Source: Muricea muricata
Lineage: Eukaryota; Cnidaria; Anthozoa; Malacalcyonacea; Plexauridae
Length of the DNA stretch: 64,000 nt
Direction: 5' to 3'
Assembly: GCA_963855995.1 (NCBI GenBank)
Contig: OY979717.1
Location: 65,598,855 to 65,662,854, forward strand
The first letter of the stretch is position 1; the number at the start of each line of letters is the position of its first letter. The position numbers and the translations under genes were made by a program. Of this stretch, positions 48,461 to 56,437 are shown piece after piece. Below the pieces are notes generated by a model. The model did not search any database. It was not told the origin of the DNA and saw nothing but the letters and a program-made list of their open reading frames with translations.

Positions 48461-48971
48461 CAATCAACTTTTTACAATACTGGACAAAGCCAGCAACAAG
48501 TTGTTTTAACGCGGCTCTATAACGAGCCTTAACAAACCATAACACTTTGGAATCATTTAACACGGTATCGTTACCAAATAATTGTACAATCTTCTTCATG
48601 CTATATCCACGAGCTCTATGGGCCACGTAGAATATACAATAGTGTCCACACACGTCGGACCAGTCGCTTTGCAGTTTGCGGTCGTTCCATTCCCACTCGT
48701 CACAATGCTTGTTCATAAACTCCGTAAAAACAGATCCGTAGAATTCCGGCGGTTTGCCATAAGAGTCAAACCATTCACCATTTTGCGGAGACGTTAAGAA
48801 TATACCAATCCAGTGCGTCCTTGGTTTTGTGCTGGGGTCGGTGTTGACGACGAGTCCACACGGGTACCTGTCGATCGTCCGGGGAAGTTTGTCGCTCGGA
48901 AACACCCCGCAAAACTTTTTGCTTGTTTTAGGATCGTGTCCTAACGCATACGCGATTTGAGCAGTGTTCAT
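48456..48971 (-). CDS. adenovirus-like cysteine protease (adenain family)
   Basis: 171 residues. Catalytic-type residues in family order are His53 (RTHWIGIF), an acidic residue in FDSYGK (Asp69), Gln101 (RKLQSDWSD) and Cys108 in DVCGHYCIFY. An N-terminal helical segment precedes them. Adenain homologues mature capsid proteins during assembly. It is intact and the length is close to the family's. It follows the major capsid gene with a 6-bp gap on the same strand, and its stop codon overlaps a polyadenylation signal. Confidence 0.9.
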   Translation of the reverse strand: MNTAQIAYALGHDPKTSKKFCGVFPSDKLPRTIDRYPCGLVVNTDPSTKPRTHWIGIFLTSPQNGEWFDSYGKPPEFYGSVFTEFMNKHCDEWEWNDRKLQSDWSDVCGHYCIFYVAHRARGYSMKKIVQLFGNDTVLNDSKVLWFVKARYRAALKQLVAGFVQYCKKLIE

Positions 48972-48977
48972 GTCTTT

Positions 48978-50309
48978 CTAACCAGAATAGTCGTAGATGA
49001 CGTTTCTTTCAGAATCGATATGAATAGTATTTTCGAATTCGCCGTAACACACGAAACTCACGGCGCCTGTTGGTGCGGTGCCGAACCTGATGTCGACTGC
49101 GAGATTTCCGCGCTGCACCGCATTAAAATGGTCAGAGGATCCGCACATGTCGGGTGTTAAGTCGGCAACATACAAGGCATAACCATTCGCGAAATCCGTG
49201 CGTGAAATGTCGATTCCCCTATCGTAGAATAACTTTCCGGTGCCTGAGAACATGGCGAGGTACGCTTCAATGTATCGGGGATTTGCAGCTGCGTAGGAAA
49301 GTTGTAGGGGTTTCAAAGGTACTTCTTCTCCGTTGACGGTGATGCCGAGGAAGGAGGTGGTAAAGGTTTGAAAGTTGTAAGGGTTTTTCTTGTAGTCGCC
49401 GTTGAATGCTCCACTGTCGACCATTCTGAACACGAAAGTTTTCGGCACGAGCCCGTTATAGAGGCTTTCTTTCCTCAACGACGGATTTCCTGCCGCAATG
49501 ATAAAGGTTTTGCACTCCACGCGTCTCACGGGATAGATGGCCGGTCCTTTTTTCAATGCCAGTTCGTGGGCGATGGAGATGCTCGGGCTCACTTTGACTT
49601 TACGTACCTTGAGATATGCTTCGGTCAATTTCACTCTGTAATCCGCATCGTTCTCGGAAGCCATCAAACAAAATTCGTTCACGTTACGGTTCAAAATCAC
49701 TTTGAGATCGACAAAACTCAGGAGGAGGCGTTCGCTTCTAAACACGTCACAGAACAACGGTCCCGCCATTTCGAGGATTCCACTTTCGTGACTGAACGTA
49801 TATCTCTCTTTCAGTCCTAGGTTAGCGTTAGCAGCCGCCAGTACGGGGTTTGCGACGTCCATCTTTCCGGCCGTATCTTTGTAGAACATTGCAGCCGTCA
49901 GTTAGGAGCATTTTGCCGCCGGACCGTAGTTTAAGAGCGTTTCCAAGTAGGCACGATAGGCATACGTTCCTGTCGCTTGGGTCACTTGTTTTTCTTTCAA
50001 GAACACATCGACCTGTTTGAACAAACTGTGCAGGAAATTGTTCACGATGCCTACTCTTTCATCTGCATCAAGGTCGGTTCCGTTTGCTTTGGTAACTTTT
50101 GCGCGAGCCACCAAAATGGTTTTGGGCAAATCCATGTAATCCTCGGTGCCCGGGCAAACAAACGTGATGGCTCCGGCGTCCGAGACACTGGAGACGGGTT
50201 GGTGGTCAATCCACAATCCTTTTTCCAAACTCAGTTGCGTCGGCGGAACAGAAAATAAATCCAGTTCCGTTTTCGTGCACTCTTCCGATTTCTCGTGAAC
50301 GAAATTCAT
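48978..50309 (-). pseudogene. hexon-like major capsid protein with one in-frame stop
   Basis: A 443-residue double-jelly-roll type major capsid frame, split by a single in-frame TAA at 49902-49904 into segments of 135 and about 307 residues. N-terminal words are MNFVHEKSEECTKTELDLFS and VPPTQLSLEKGLW. After the stop, FYKDTAGKMDVANPV, GNPSLRKESLYNGLVPKTF, GAFNGDYKKNPYNFQ and DFANGYALYVADLTPDMCG follow, all typical of Polinton/adintovirus hexons. The two parts are in the same frame with four codons between the stop and the next Met, so this is a point mutation and not an indel. The gene follows the 50312 gene by two bases. Confidence 0.9.
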
Positions 50310-50311
50310 AG

Positions 50312-50884
50312 TTAACCAAATATGTCTTGAGGAGATGTTCTCGCTCGCTTGGTCGGTTTACGTTTGGTGCCAGATGGAGATGCCTTTCTCTTTTTACCTC
50401 TGCGCTTACGCTCACGCGATCGTCCTCGTCCGGTTTGAGAATACCTCTGTGCTCGTTGCATGGCTCGCATCTTTGCAGTGTTGACACCTTCTCTACCGCG
50501 TGCCCTCGCCGATTCTTTAACGTTTCTACCGCCAAGAATATCGCTCAGTATATTGCTACCGCTACTAAGGGCGGTTCTTGCGAGAGATGTCGCACCGCTT
50601 TTTATCATAGTTTTTGCCTTTCGTTTTATCACCGGCACAGCGGCCCGCACAGCAGATTTTGCACTTCGTTTCAACATCGGTACGGCGGATCTCCTGAGAG
50701 CTTTTACTCCGGTTTTTAATCCCGCTTTTAGCATCGGTATAGCAGCCCTCGCAAGGCCGCTAAACAGGGCGCCGAGACCGTAGCCCACTTGTCCGTATCC
50801 TCTTTGCCAAGAGCGTCCTCTGAACACGGGCATGCCGCGGCCCTGCTGTTGCTCGAGGTAATACTGTATGTACGGATTGGACAT
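50312..50884 (-). CDS. basic minor virion protein (pVI/core-like)
   Basis: 190 residues. An N-terminal NPYIQYYLEQQQGRGMPVF is followed by a glycine-rich GYGQVGYGLGALFSGLARAA. Then comes an amphipathic, lysine-rich alternation (KAGLKTGVKALRRSAVP) and a very basic C-terminus (RERKRRGKKRKASPSGTK). Polintons carry such a protein between the two capsid genes. By position and composition it resembles adenovirus minor proteins or core proteins, but no homology is claimed. Gaps of exactly two bases separate it from the penton and hexon genes. Confidence 0.7.
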   Translation of the reverse strand: MSNPYIQYYLEQQQGRGMPVFRGRSWQRGYGQVGYGLGALFSGLARAAIPMLKAGLKTGVKALRRSAVPMLKRSAKSAVRAAVPVIKRKAKTMIKSGATSLARTALSSGSNILSDILGGRNVKESARARGREGVNTAKMRAMQRAQRYSQTGRGRSRERKRRGKKRKASPSGTKRKPTKRARTSPQDIFG

Positions 50885-50886
50885 CT

Positions 50887-51645
50887 TTAGTCAAAGTAGC
50901 TCAACTTCCTGAAGTATAGTGTCGCTATCACCTTCCCACGTTCAAATGGCACGGGATCGCCGGTGTCGGTCCTTAAAAGGATTTCAATGTTCTCGACAGA
51001 CTTTGTCTGCACGGGCACGTACTGAATGTTGTTAAACGTTTCCGTGATGACATCGCCCGACTTCCCGCTAACAGCAATAGTCCTTAGCAGAGGAACGCTC
51101 GCGTTTCCGACGATTTGCGGTTGAACAATATTGCAATAAACAAAAATGGATGCGATATCATGCAAATCGGATACGTAGGGACTTTCTGACGATTTTCGAA
51201 CCTTGATATCTCCTCCTCCAAAACCCAGCATCTTTGACAGTTGTCCATAAAGTGCGATATAGTGCTTTTTGGCCATGGTCACATTTACTTTATGCGTTCG
51301 CGGATTAAGGGAGAACGTGATGATCTTCTTATTCCCCAACACTTTTTCCATGGCGGTATTAATGGATTCGATCAGTTCGGACATGGATGTATAGTAACCG
51401 TAATCTACAATGGCCGAAGACCAAAAGCTTTGTCCGCCATCCGGGCTGCAGTAAACATGATTCTGTTGTTTTTGTAGAGCGTACCACGTGTTAGGATAGG
51501 TAACGGAGTACAAGCCGACTTCCCACTCGCCGTTTAAATCAAAAGTTTGCGGCAACTTCACGCGATAACTCCCTATTTTATTATCAGGATACACGTCCAT
51601 AGATGCATTGCTCGGCAGCGTGAGATAAAAATGCGTTCCGCTCAT
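50887..51645 (-). CDS. penton-like minor capsid protein
   Basis: 252 residues from MSGTHFYLTLPSNASMDVYP. The N-terminal signature YRVKLPQTFDLNGEWEVGLYSVTYPNTW is the usual Polinton penton word. The middle has HKVNVTMAKKHYIAL, and the C-terminus has FNNIQYVPVQTKSVENIEIL and ATLYFRKLSYFD. An upstream in-frame extension (to 51720) is ignored because MSGTHFY is the conserved start. It would form the five-fold vertices of the capsid. Intact. The chromodomain end of the integrase lies 38 bp upstream. Confidence 0.85.
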   Translation of the reverse strand: MSGTHFYLTLPSNASMDVYPDNKIGSYRVKLPQTFDLNGEWEVGLYSVTYPNTWYALQKQQNHVYCSPDGGQSFWSSAIVDYGYYTSMSELIESINTAMEKVLGNKKIITFSLNPRTHKVNVTMAKKHYIALYGQLSKMLGFGGGDIKVRKSSESPYVSDLHDIASIFVYCNIVQPQIVGNASVPLLRTIAVSGKSGDVITETFNNIQYVPVQTKSVENIEILLRTDTGDPVPFERGKVIATLYFRKLSYFD

Positions 51646-51683
51646 GTTGAATGATGAAAGAGAATAACATACAAACAACAAAG

Positions 51684-52761
51684 TCAGGAGATTAAATTTA
51701 TTTGGGATGCAGGTACCCACGAATTAAATTTGTTAGGACAGCCTAACCATTTTACAAGGTATTGTACGTTTCTGCCTCTACCGCGTTTCTTCAGAACCTT
51801 TTCCACTTCGTAAACGTCATCGGATTTGACCACTTTTTGCAATTATTTTTCGTAAAACGTCCCTTTCAATTCTTCGCCGTCGTAATCTTTTAATTTGTAC
51901 ACGGGCGGATCGCGGGGAATTTGTTTGCTTACGGTAAAAATCTCTTTGGAGAAGTTGGGTAGATATCCCTTGTCGAACGTACGTTTGATTTTACTGATTC
52001 GAACTTGATCCCCAATTTTGAAGTTATACTTGGGATGTTCCGGTTCGTCGTGGTCATCGTACAGCGTGTGCCATACTTGCTTTTCGTTTTCGATCGTGAC
52101 GTCTGCGGGTTTTTTTTTAATGCTGCGATGAACGGTATGGTTGTACGAGTACACCAAATCCGGCAACGTGTCGATGTATCGCATGGTTTTCTTTGCCGTA
52201 AAGTATCGCCACATTCTTGTTTTCAGCGTACGTATCAAACGTTCCACGACAGAAGCTTTGGTTTCACTGTACGTGTTGTACAATTCAATGTCTTCGTGTT
52301 TCAGCAACGCTTTAAAATGTTTGTTGAAAAATTCCGTGCCTTGATCCGTAATGATCTTTTCGGGTTTGCGTCCACTAGTCAAAATGGTTTTGAAGGCATC
52401 GACGAGCGAAAGGGCCTTTTTATTTTTCAACGGAATCACCCAGGCGTATTTGGAGAACACGTCAATGCACACCAGCAAGTAGCGATACCCGTCGTTAAAC
52501 TTTTGCATAGACTGCATATCGGCTAAATCCATTTGCCACTGCTCGTCAATACCGCCAACGATCACGCGATTTCTTCTAAAACGACGACGTATGGGTTTAT
52601 GGAGAAGTGTACGCATCTTGTTTCATCAACCACTCTTTGATTTTCGTACGGTTTATGTTGAATTTTCCTTCTTTTTTCACATCCTTATACAAGCGATCGA
52701 CACCGCCAAACCCTCCCGAGCGTTTCGGATCGTAATACACGCTTGCCAAATAATCATCCAT
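51684..52761 (-). pseudogene. retroviral-type integrase with chromodomain, broken
   Basis: N-terminal MDDYLASVYYDPKRSGGFGG to LMKQDAYT sits in one frame (from 52761). A small indel near 52602 moves the reading to another frame, with HKPIRRRFRRNRVIVGG and the DDE core: Asp in QWQMDLADM, Asp in IITDQGTEF, and Glu in ASVVERLIRTL. A second lesion is an in-frame TAA at 51843-51845 after GTFYEK. Beyond it a chromodomain-like segment (EVEKVLKKRGRGRNVQYLVKW) continues to 51684. This enzyme inserts Polintons, making 6-bp target duplications. The two lesions disable the copy. Confidence 0.88.
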
Positions 52762-52811
52762 GTTCAACGATCGCCTGTTAAATGAAACCAACCCGTTTAT
52801 TCTACGGCGTT

Positions 52812-53024
52812 TTATTCTTCGCCATTCGACGGTTCCTCTCCTGCTTGAACAGGTTGTGTCTCCACAGGTTTGCTGTAGTTTTTGATGGTTTTACTACTGT
52901 ACCCCATTTGTAAATGTCCCTCTACATTGAGGTCGTTCCGGCCTACACTTATACCTATCCTAAACATTTTCTGCCTGTTATGATTTTTGTTGGTCTTTAG
53001 ATTTCTACTTCCCGACTGGCCCAT
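52812..53024 (-). CDS. small protein with Gly at position 2, unknown
   Basis: 70 residues from MGQSGSRNLKTN. The start MGQSGSR would allow N-myristoylation (Gly2, Ser5). The C-terminus is acidic (AGEEPSNGEE). It may be real because it sits in an otherwise gene-dense minus-strand block upstream of integrase, but no family is recognised. Confidence 0.4.
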   Translation of the reverse strand: MGQSGSRNLKTNKNHNRQKMFRIGISVGRNDLNVEGHLQMGYSSKTIKNYSKPVETQPVQAGEEPSNGEE

Positions 53025-53106
53025 GTTTGCGTCACGGACTCATTTCTTTAATTGAAAAGAGGAACGTTCTTGCGCATCTTTTCATTTAGCGTCTAGCGCT
53101 CGTACG

Positions 53107-53373
53107 GTGAAAATGGATATCGATGAAAAGGAGATGCTTGCACGTTATCGTCGAAAACGTATCAAACGAAAACTCTTAAAAGTTTCCGCCAAGGAAACTG
53201 CAAGGCATATATTTTGCTTAGTTCGCGAAAATTGCGAAGGGTGCACGACCACCCATCTCTCTCAAACCCACCACACGTGTTTGTACATGGGAAAGTTTAA
53301 ACGGCTCGAGTACTTTGACGCCGCATTGCAACGTGCTTCGGAAACGGTAGTGCTACTTTTGAAAATACTGTAG
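53107..53373 (+). CDS. CxGC-family protein 2, function unknown
   Basis: 88 residues. The basic N-terminus (RYRRKRIKRKLLK) is followed by CEGCTTTHLSQTHHTCLYMG. This is the same C-x-G-C ... SQ-x2-H-x-C pattern seen in the proteins at 46155-46604 and 53887-54252. The remainder is a short helix (FKRLEYFDAALQRASETVV). It ends TAG-CG-ATG into the next small frame. Confidence 0.6.
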   Translation: MKMDIDEKEMLARYRRKRIKRKLLKVSAKETARHIFCLVRENCEGCTTTHLSQTHHTCLYMGKFKRLEYFDAALQRASETVVLLLKIL

Positions 53374-53375
53374 CG

Positions 53376-53537
53376 ATGACGATCGATGTTGTGTTTATGG
53401 GCAAGAACAAAGTAGTGCGCCGCATAACCATGAACGTTACTGATTTCTACTGTAAAATCATTTGGAAATTGACGAGGGAGGAGTTGGAAGTTTCAATTTC
53501 CGGTTATGTCCATCACGTACCAATAATTTGTTTATAG
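53376..53537 (+). CDS. short protein, unknown
   Basis: 53 residues starting MTIDVVFMGKNKVVRRIT and ending VHHVPIICL. It starts two bases after the stop of the 53107 gene, the same spacing as other adjacent Polinton genes, which is the main support for it. No family is recognised. A second frame from 53462 overlaps it and is less likely. Confidence 0.4.
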   Translation: MTIDVVFMGKNKVVRRITMNVTDFYCKIIWKLTREELEVSISGYVHHVPIICL

Positions 53538-53886
53538 CAGATTGTAAGTCATCGATTCAGAGAAATAAGATGAAAATACGCCCACTTTATAAGGAAAACG
53601 TCATTTACCCTTGCCTTGCTAGTCTTTACAATGAGTGTATGCATTTGCCCGATATGGTGTCATCGGCCTCAATTAATCCGTTTTACGAATATAGCTTTCA
53701 AGACAATTCGCCGATAATTACTGTAAAATCGCAATTCAATATATGTTTGTCTATATTTGTCATTACTATCTATGTATATCACTTCGCCTGACATTTGCAA
53801 GTTGTTAGTTAATATAAAACCAATACCTTCTGAATATTACTGCCGGCCAGGTGGAAAAGCAAACGTTTCATTTGTATAACGCAAAC

Positions 53887-54252
53887 ATGCTCGGCGAAAT
53901 CACTGACGAAGTTGTGCCGTGGGAAGTCAATCAACAATGTAATCTAATGAATGCCATCTTTTCGCATGTCGTGAATCAACGCGTGCACGAATTGCGAAAG
54001 GAAAAGTGCTGTGGATGTAAAGTCGATCATCCTAGTCAGCGAAGGCACGAATACCTTATGATGAGCGACGAAGAAGGATGGATAAGTTACGGGCTCGAAG
54101 CAATAGAACACGCCATTGAAAAGGGAATACTGTGGGAACAGTTCAGAGAAGCTATTCGAATCATGCGGCTCATCCCTCACAAACATGCAACCAGTCACTT
54201 TCAAAAACTCTCGAGCAATCACGAAGCCACCCTGAAACTCCTGATGGACTGA
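53887..54252 (+). CDS. CxGC-family protein 3, function unknown
   Basis: 121 residues from MLGEITDEVVPW. The centre is ELRKEKCCGCKVDHPSQRRHEYLMM followed by DEEGW. It is nearly identical in pattern to protein 1 (CCGCKTYAQDCLMMTEEEGW), and the downstream helices EHAIEKGILWEQFREAI are also related to it. A CCAG|GTGG junction upstream (53850) could be a splice acceptor. The stop at 54252 lies in a region whose next frame seems to continue, so the C-terminus may be shortened by a small indel. Confidence 0.55.
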   Translation: MLGEITDEVVPWEVNQQCNLMNAIFSHVVNQRVHELRKEKCCGCKVDHPSQRRHEYLMMSDEEGWISYGLEAIEHAIEKGILWEQFREAIRIMRLIPHKHATSHFQKLSSNHEATLKLLMD

Positions 54253-54445
54253 ATATTCAAGGCAGACCTCTCCGAATACCAAGACATCCTGGGCTACCTC
54301 CACTATTGGCAAAAAGAACACTAACTCATTTCCATATAAAACAATGATTTAATCAAAAACCTTTACTATATTTACAATTCCATGTTAAACATTACTAAAA
54401 ATATTGTTCCTACTATTACTAAATATATTATTGTTCAGTACATGT

Positions 54446-54980
54446 TCATTTGTTGTTTTTTTTTCCCAGCCAGTGCGCGTACGCCTCCACTTCCAGTTTG
54501 GCACAATGCGCCTGGGCACCAGCCACAGTATGATTTCCACAGGTCTCCAACCAAACCAATTCGTTTATTAAAACCTCTGCTTTTGGGCAGCCAAAGTTCT
54601 CGAGATTAATACTCGGCATGTTCAGTTTTGCCAACAAATCCGTTTCGTAATGGCCACCCTTTGTATGCTAACTTCGACCTCTCGGACTGTTTAACCTCAC
54701 GGTAAAAATCGCAAACGATGTTACTCAGCTCGGTAATTTTACACGCTTTAACACCACAAGGCACTCCGAATGGCAGTTTATGAATGTTTCGCATAACATA
54801 GCAGCATGACTTCCTGTCCTTCGCACATAGGTCGCTCCAGCGTATTCCCAAATAAAAAAATACAGACCTTGCCGCCACGTCTCCCACTTTCAACATCCCT
54901 AACTCCTTGCAATAAAACTCTTTCCCAATACTAAATCTATCCATATCAATAATCCCTGTCACGTCGCTTAAACTAGCCAT
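54446..54980 (-). pseudogene. conserved Polinton protein with frameshift, nuclease-like motif
   Basis: The first frame, from 54980, reads FSIGKEFYCKELGMLKVGD, YLGIRWSDL, HKLPFGVPCGVKA and REVKQSERSKLAYKG. Near 54640 the frame shifts and the C-terminal part continues with LAKLNMPSINLENFGCPKAE, WLETCGNHT and HCAKLEVEAYAHWL. Proteins with this order occur in cnidarian genomes. The late Glu, Cys, His, His-Cys and Glu spacing recalls the ECHC-type DnaQ-H fold of Maelstrom, which is a speculation. The gene start faces the 12-bp array at 55009-55183. Confidence 0.55.
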
Positions 54981-55008
54981 GGCCTCAGAAACACACTGCA
55001 GATTAAAA

Positions 55009-55183
55009 CCTCACAAGAGATCTCCCAAGAGATCTCCCAAGAGATCTCCCAAGAGACCTCACAAGAGATCTCACATGAGTGAAGAGACCTCACAAGAGAT
55101 CTCACAAGAGACCTCACAAGAGATCTCACAAGAGACCTCACAAGAGATCTCACAAGAGACCTCACAAGAGATCTCACAGGAGA
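55009..55183. repeat. right subterminal tandem array, 12-bp unit
   Basis: About 14 units of TCTCCCAAGAGA, TCTCACAAGAGA or CCTCACAAGAGA, with one degenerate unit near 55069-55087. Most units hold the dyad TCTC-N4-GAGA. It lies between the divergent genes at 54446-54980 and 55269-55769 and mirrors the array near the left end. Confidence 0.95.
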
Positions 55184-55268
55184 TTGGCATCAGCACAAGC
55201 ATAAAAACAGTAAACCCAAACACTCAGCCCTCACTTTGCAGTATCCAGAACACACACGATCTACAAAA

Positions 55269-55769
55269 ATGAAATGCTTACACGGAGAACCCTGTGCTCA
55301 ATCCACAACGAAGAAAGGAACCTTCTTGTTCTGCAGTCAAAACCCGAGCTGTAACCTCCTTTGCTCAGAAGACGAAAGCTACACATATGAAAAAGCCATC
55401 GGCGCTTGGAAATCTACAAAACAACCACAACCTCGCTGCGAAAAACACGGTAAACTCGAGAAAATACGAGTCGTCAAAAACCTGCTGAAAGCCAACTACG
55501 GCCGGCCCTTCTTCGTGTGTTCCGACCAGTCAAACCCTTGTTCCTTCTGGGCTTGGGGCGACGTACAGCCCATAGCGAAACCAAAATGCCACCACGGATC
55601 TCAATGCACCGTCCGTAAAGTGAAAAAAGAAACCGACAACAAAGACCGCTTACTCTTTTGCTGTGCTCAAAAGATTCATGCAACTACTTCGAATGGGTGC
55701 CCGAAGAAAGTTATCCCCGCACTACATTCCTTCCATCCACAACAAACGACTTCTTCCTCAACGATTTGA
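55269..55769 (+). pseudogene. GRF zinc-finger protein, third finger frameshifted
   Basis: 166 residues from MKCLHGEPC. Three GRF-type fingers are recognisable: CLHGEPC ... FLFCSQNPSC (residues 3-30), CEKHGKLE ... GRPFFVCSDQSNPCSFWAW (about 58-97), and CHHGSQC ... LLFCCAQK (about 109-140). After LLFCCAQK the expected C-terminal Cys and aromatic/Trp pattern is only present in the +1 frame. So an indel near 55670 breaks the last finger. GRF fingers bind single-stranded DNA in topoisomerase III and APE2, so a nucleic-acid role is likely. It is the rightmost gene. Confidence 0.7.
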
Positions 55770-55931
55770 GCCCTAGTTATTTCTAAACAACTTTATATTT
55801 AAAAACATTCGAACAGTTCTAATTGAAACATTTGCTTAACGTTCCATTACAGAATGTTTTTCGATAATTATCGAACAGTTCTATACCGTTTAATTCTATA
55901 TCGGTCAGTTCTATACCGTAATTTTAACAAT

Positions 55932-56069
55932 TGTTGTAAACCATTTTATAATATACATTTTTCAAAACATATACCTTGTGTGTTTTATTGCGTCAGCATG
56001 TGTGACGTCATTCCGGCGCCATCCTGCATACTAATTACTTCCGTTCCCAAACGTGCCGGATAGACTACT
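55932..56069 (-). repeat. Polinton right TIR
   Basis: 138 bp, inverted match to 41120-41257 with one difference. The element ends ...GGATAGACTACT before TATATA. Confidence 0.95.
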
Positions 56070-56187
56070 TATATACTTAATATACAAGAGCATATACACG
56101 ACGCTGAACAGCATATACACGACGTTTCAAATATAATAGGTTACATAAGCAGTATAAATTTAGTTTTTAACAGTAAACTTTCGATTT

Positions 56188-56259
56188 GCCGCATTAGCTC
56201 AGTGGTCTAGGTCGTGCGCTTTAGCCCTGTTTGTTTCGGGTTCGAGCCCGGTTACGTGC
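56188..56259 (+). other. tRNA-like sequence
   Basis: TTAGCTCAGTGGTCTAGG resembles an A-box/D-arm and GGGTTCGAGCCC a T-arm. The T loop is one base short and the acceptor arms do not pair, so it is at best a tRNA-derived relic. A T run follows downstream at 56270. Confidence 0.3.
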
Positions 56260-56353
56260 TTTTCTTTTATGCTTTTTTTTTTCTTCTTAACACACGAATA
56301 CTTTTTTTTCTTATATTCTTATATTTTTTCTCAATTTTAAAAGGGTTATTCTC

Positions 56354-56437
56354 CCTCACTGGGACTGTATCTACTTCACCAAATTTAGCTAAAGCGCGAG
56401 CCCGAAGGGCGAGTAAGGCTGAGCCTCTCTCTGTATG
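56354..56437 (-). mobile_element. partial copy of the 437-bp MITE
   Basis: CTCACTGGGACTGTATCTAC through AAAGCGCGAGCCCGAAGGGC. Only the internal arm remains. Confidence 0.7.

Larger units (their letters stand above)
41120..56069. mobile_element. Polinton/Maverick element, 14,950 bp
   Basis: Bounded by 138-bp TIRs starting AGTAGTCTATCCGGCACG and by a 6-bp TATATA target duplication (41114-41119, 56070-56075), which is the Polinton signature. It encodes integrase, packaging ATPase, adenain-like protease, both capsid proteins and about ten smaller genes. A DNA polymerase B is not found. A nested 2.5-kb transposon occupies 42986-45469. Genes run in several blocks on both strands with very short spacers. 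Integrase, major capsid, GRF and the 54446-54980 gene each have one or two disabling changes while the others are open, so the copy was recently mobile. Confidence 0.93.

Noticed and set aside
53462..53791. 109-codon plus-strand frame
   Set aside because: No recognised words. It overlaps the better-placed short frame at 53376-53537 and begins with a non-ATG codon.
55009..55183. Coding repeat protein (VRSLVRS frames)
   Set aside because: The frame only translates a 12-bp tandem repeat between two divergent genes; treated as a regulatory or terminal array.
56188..56259. Functional tRNA gene
   Set aside because: The acceptor arms do not pair and the T loop is one base short, although A- and B-box-like words and a T run are present.
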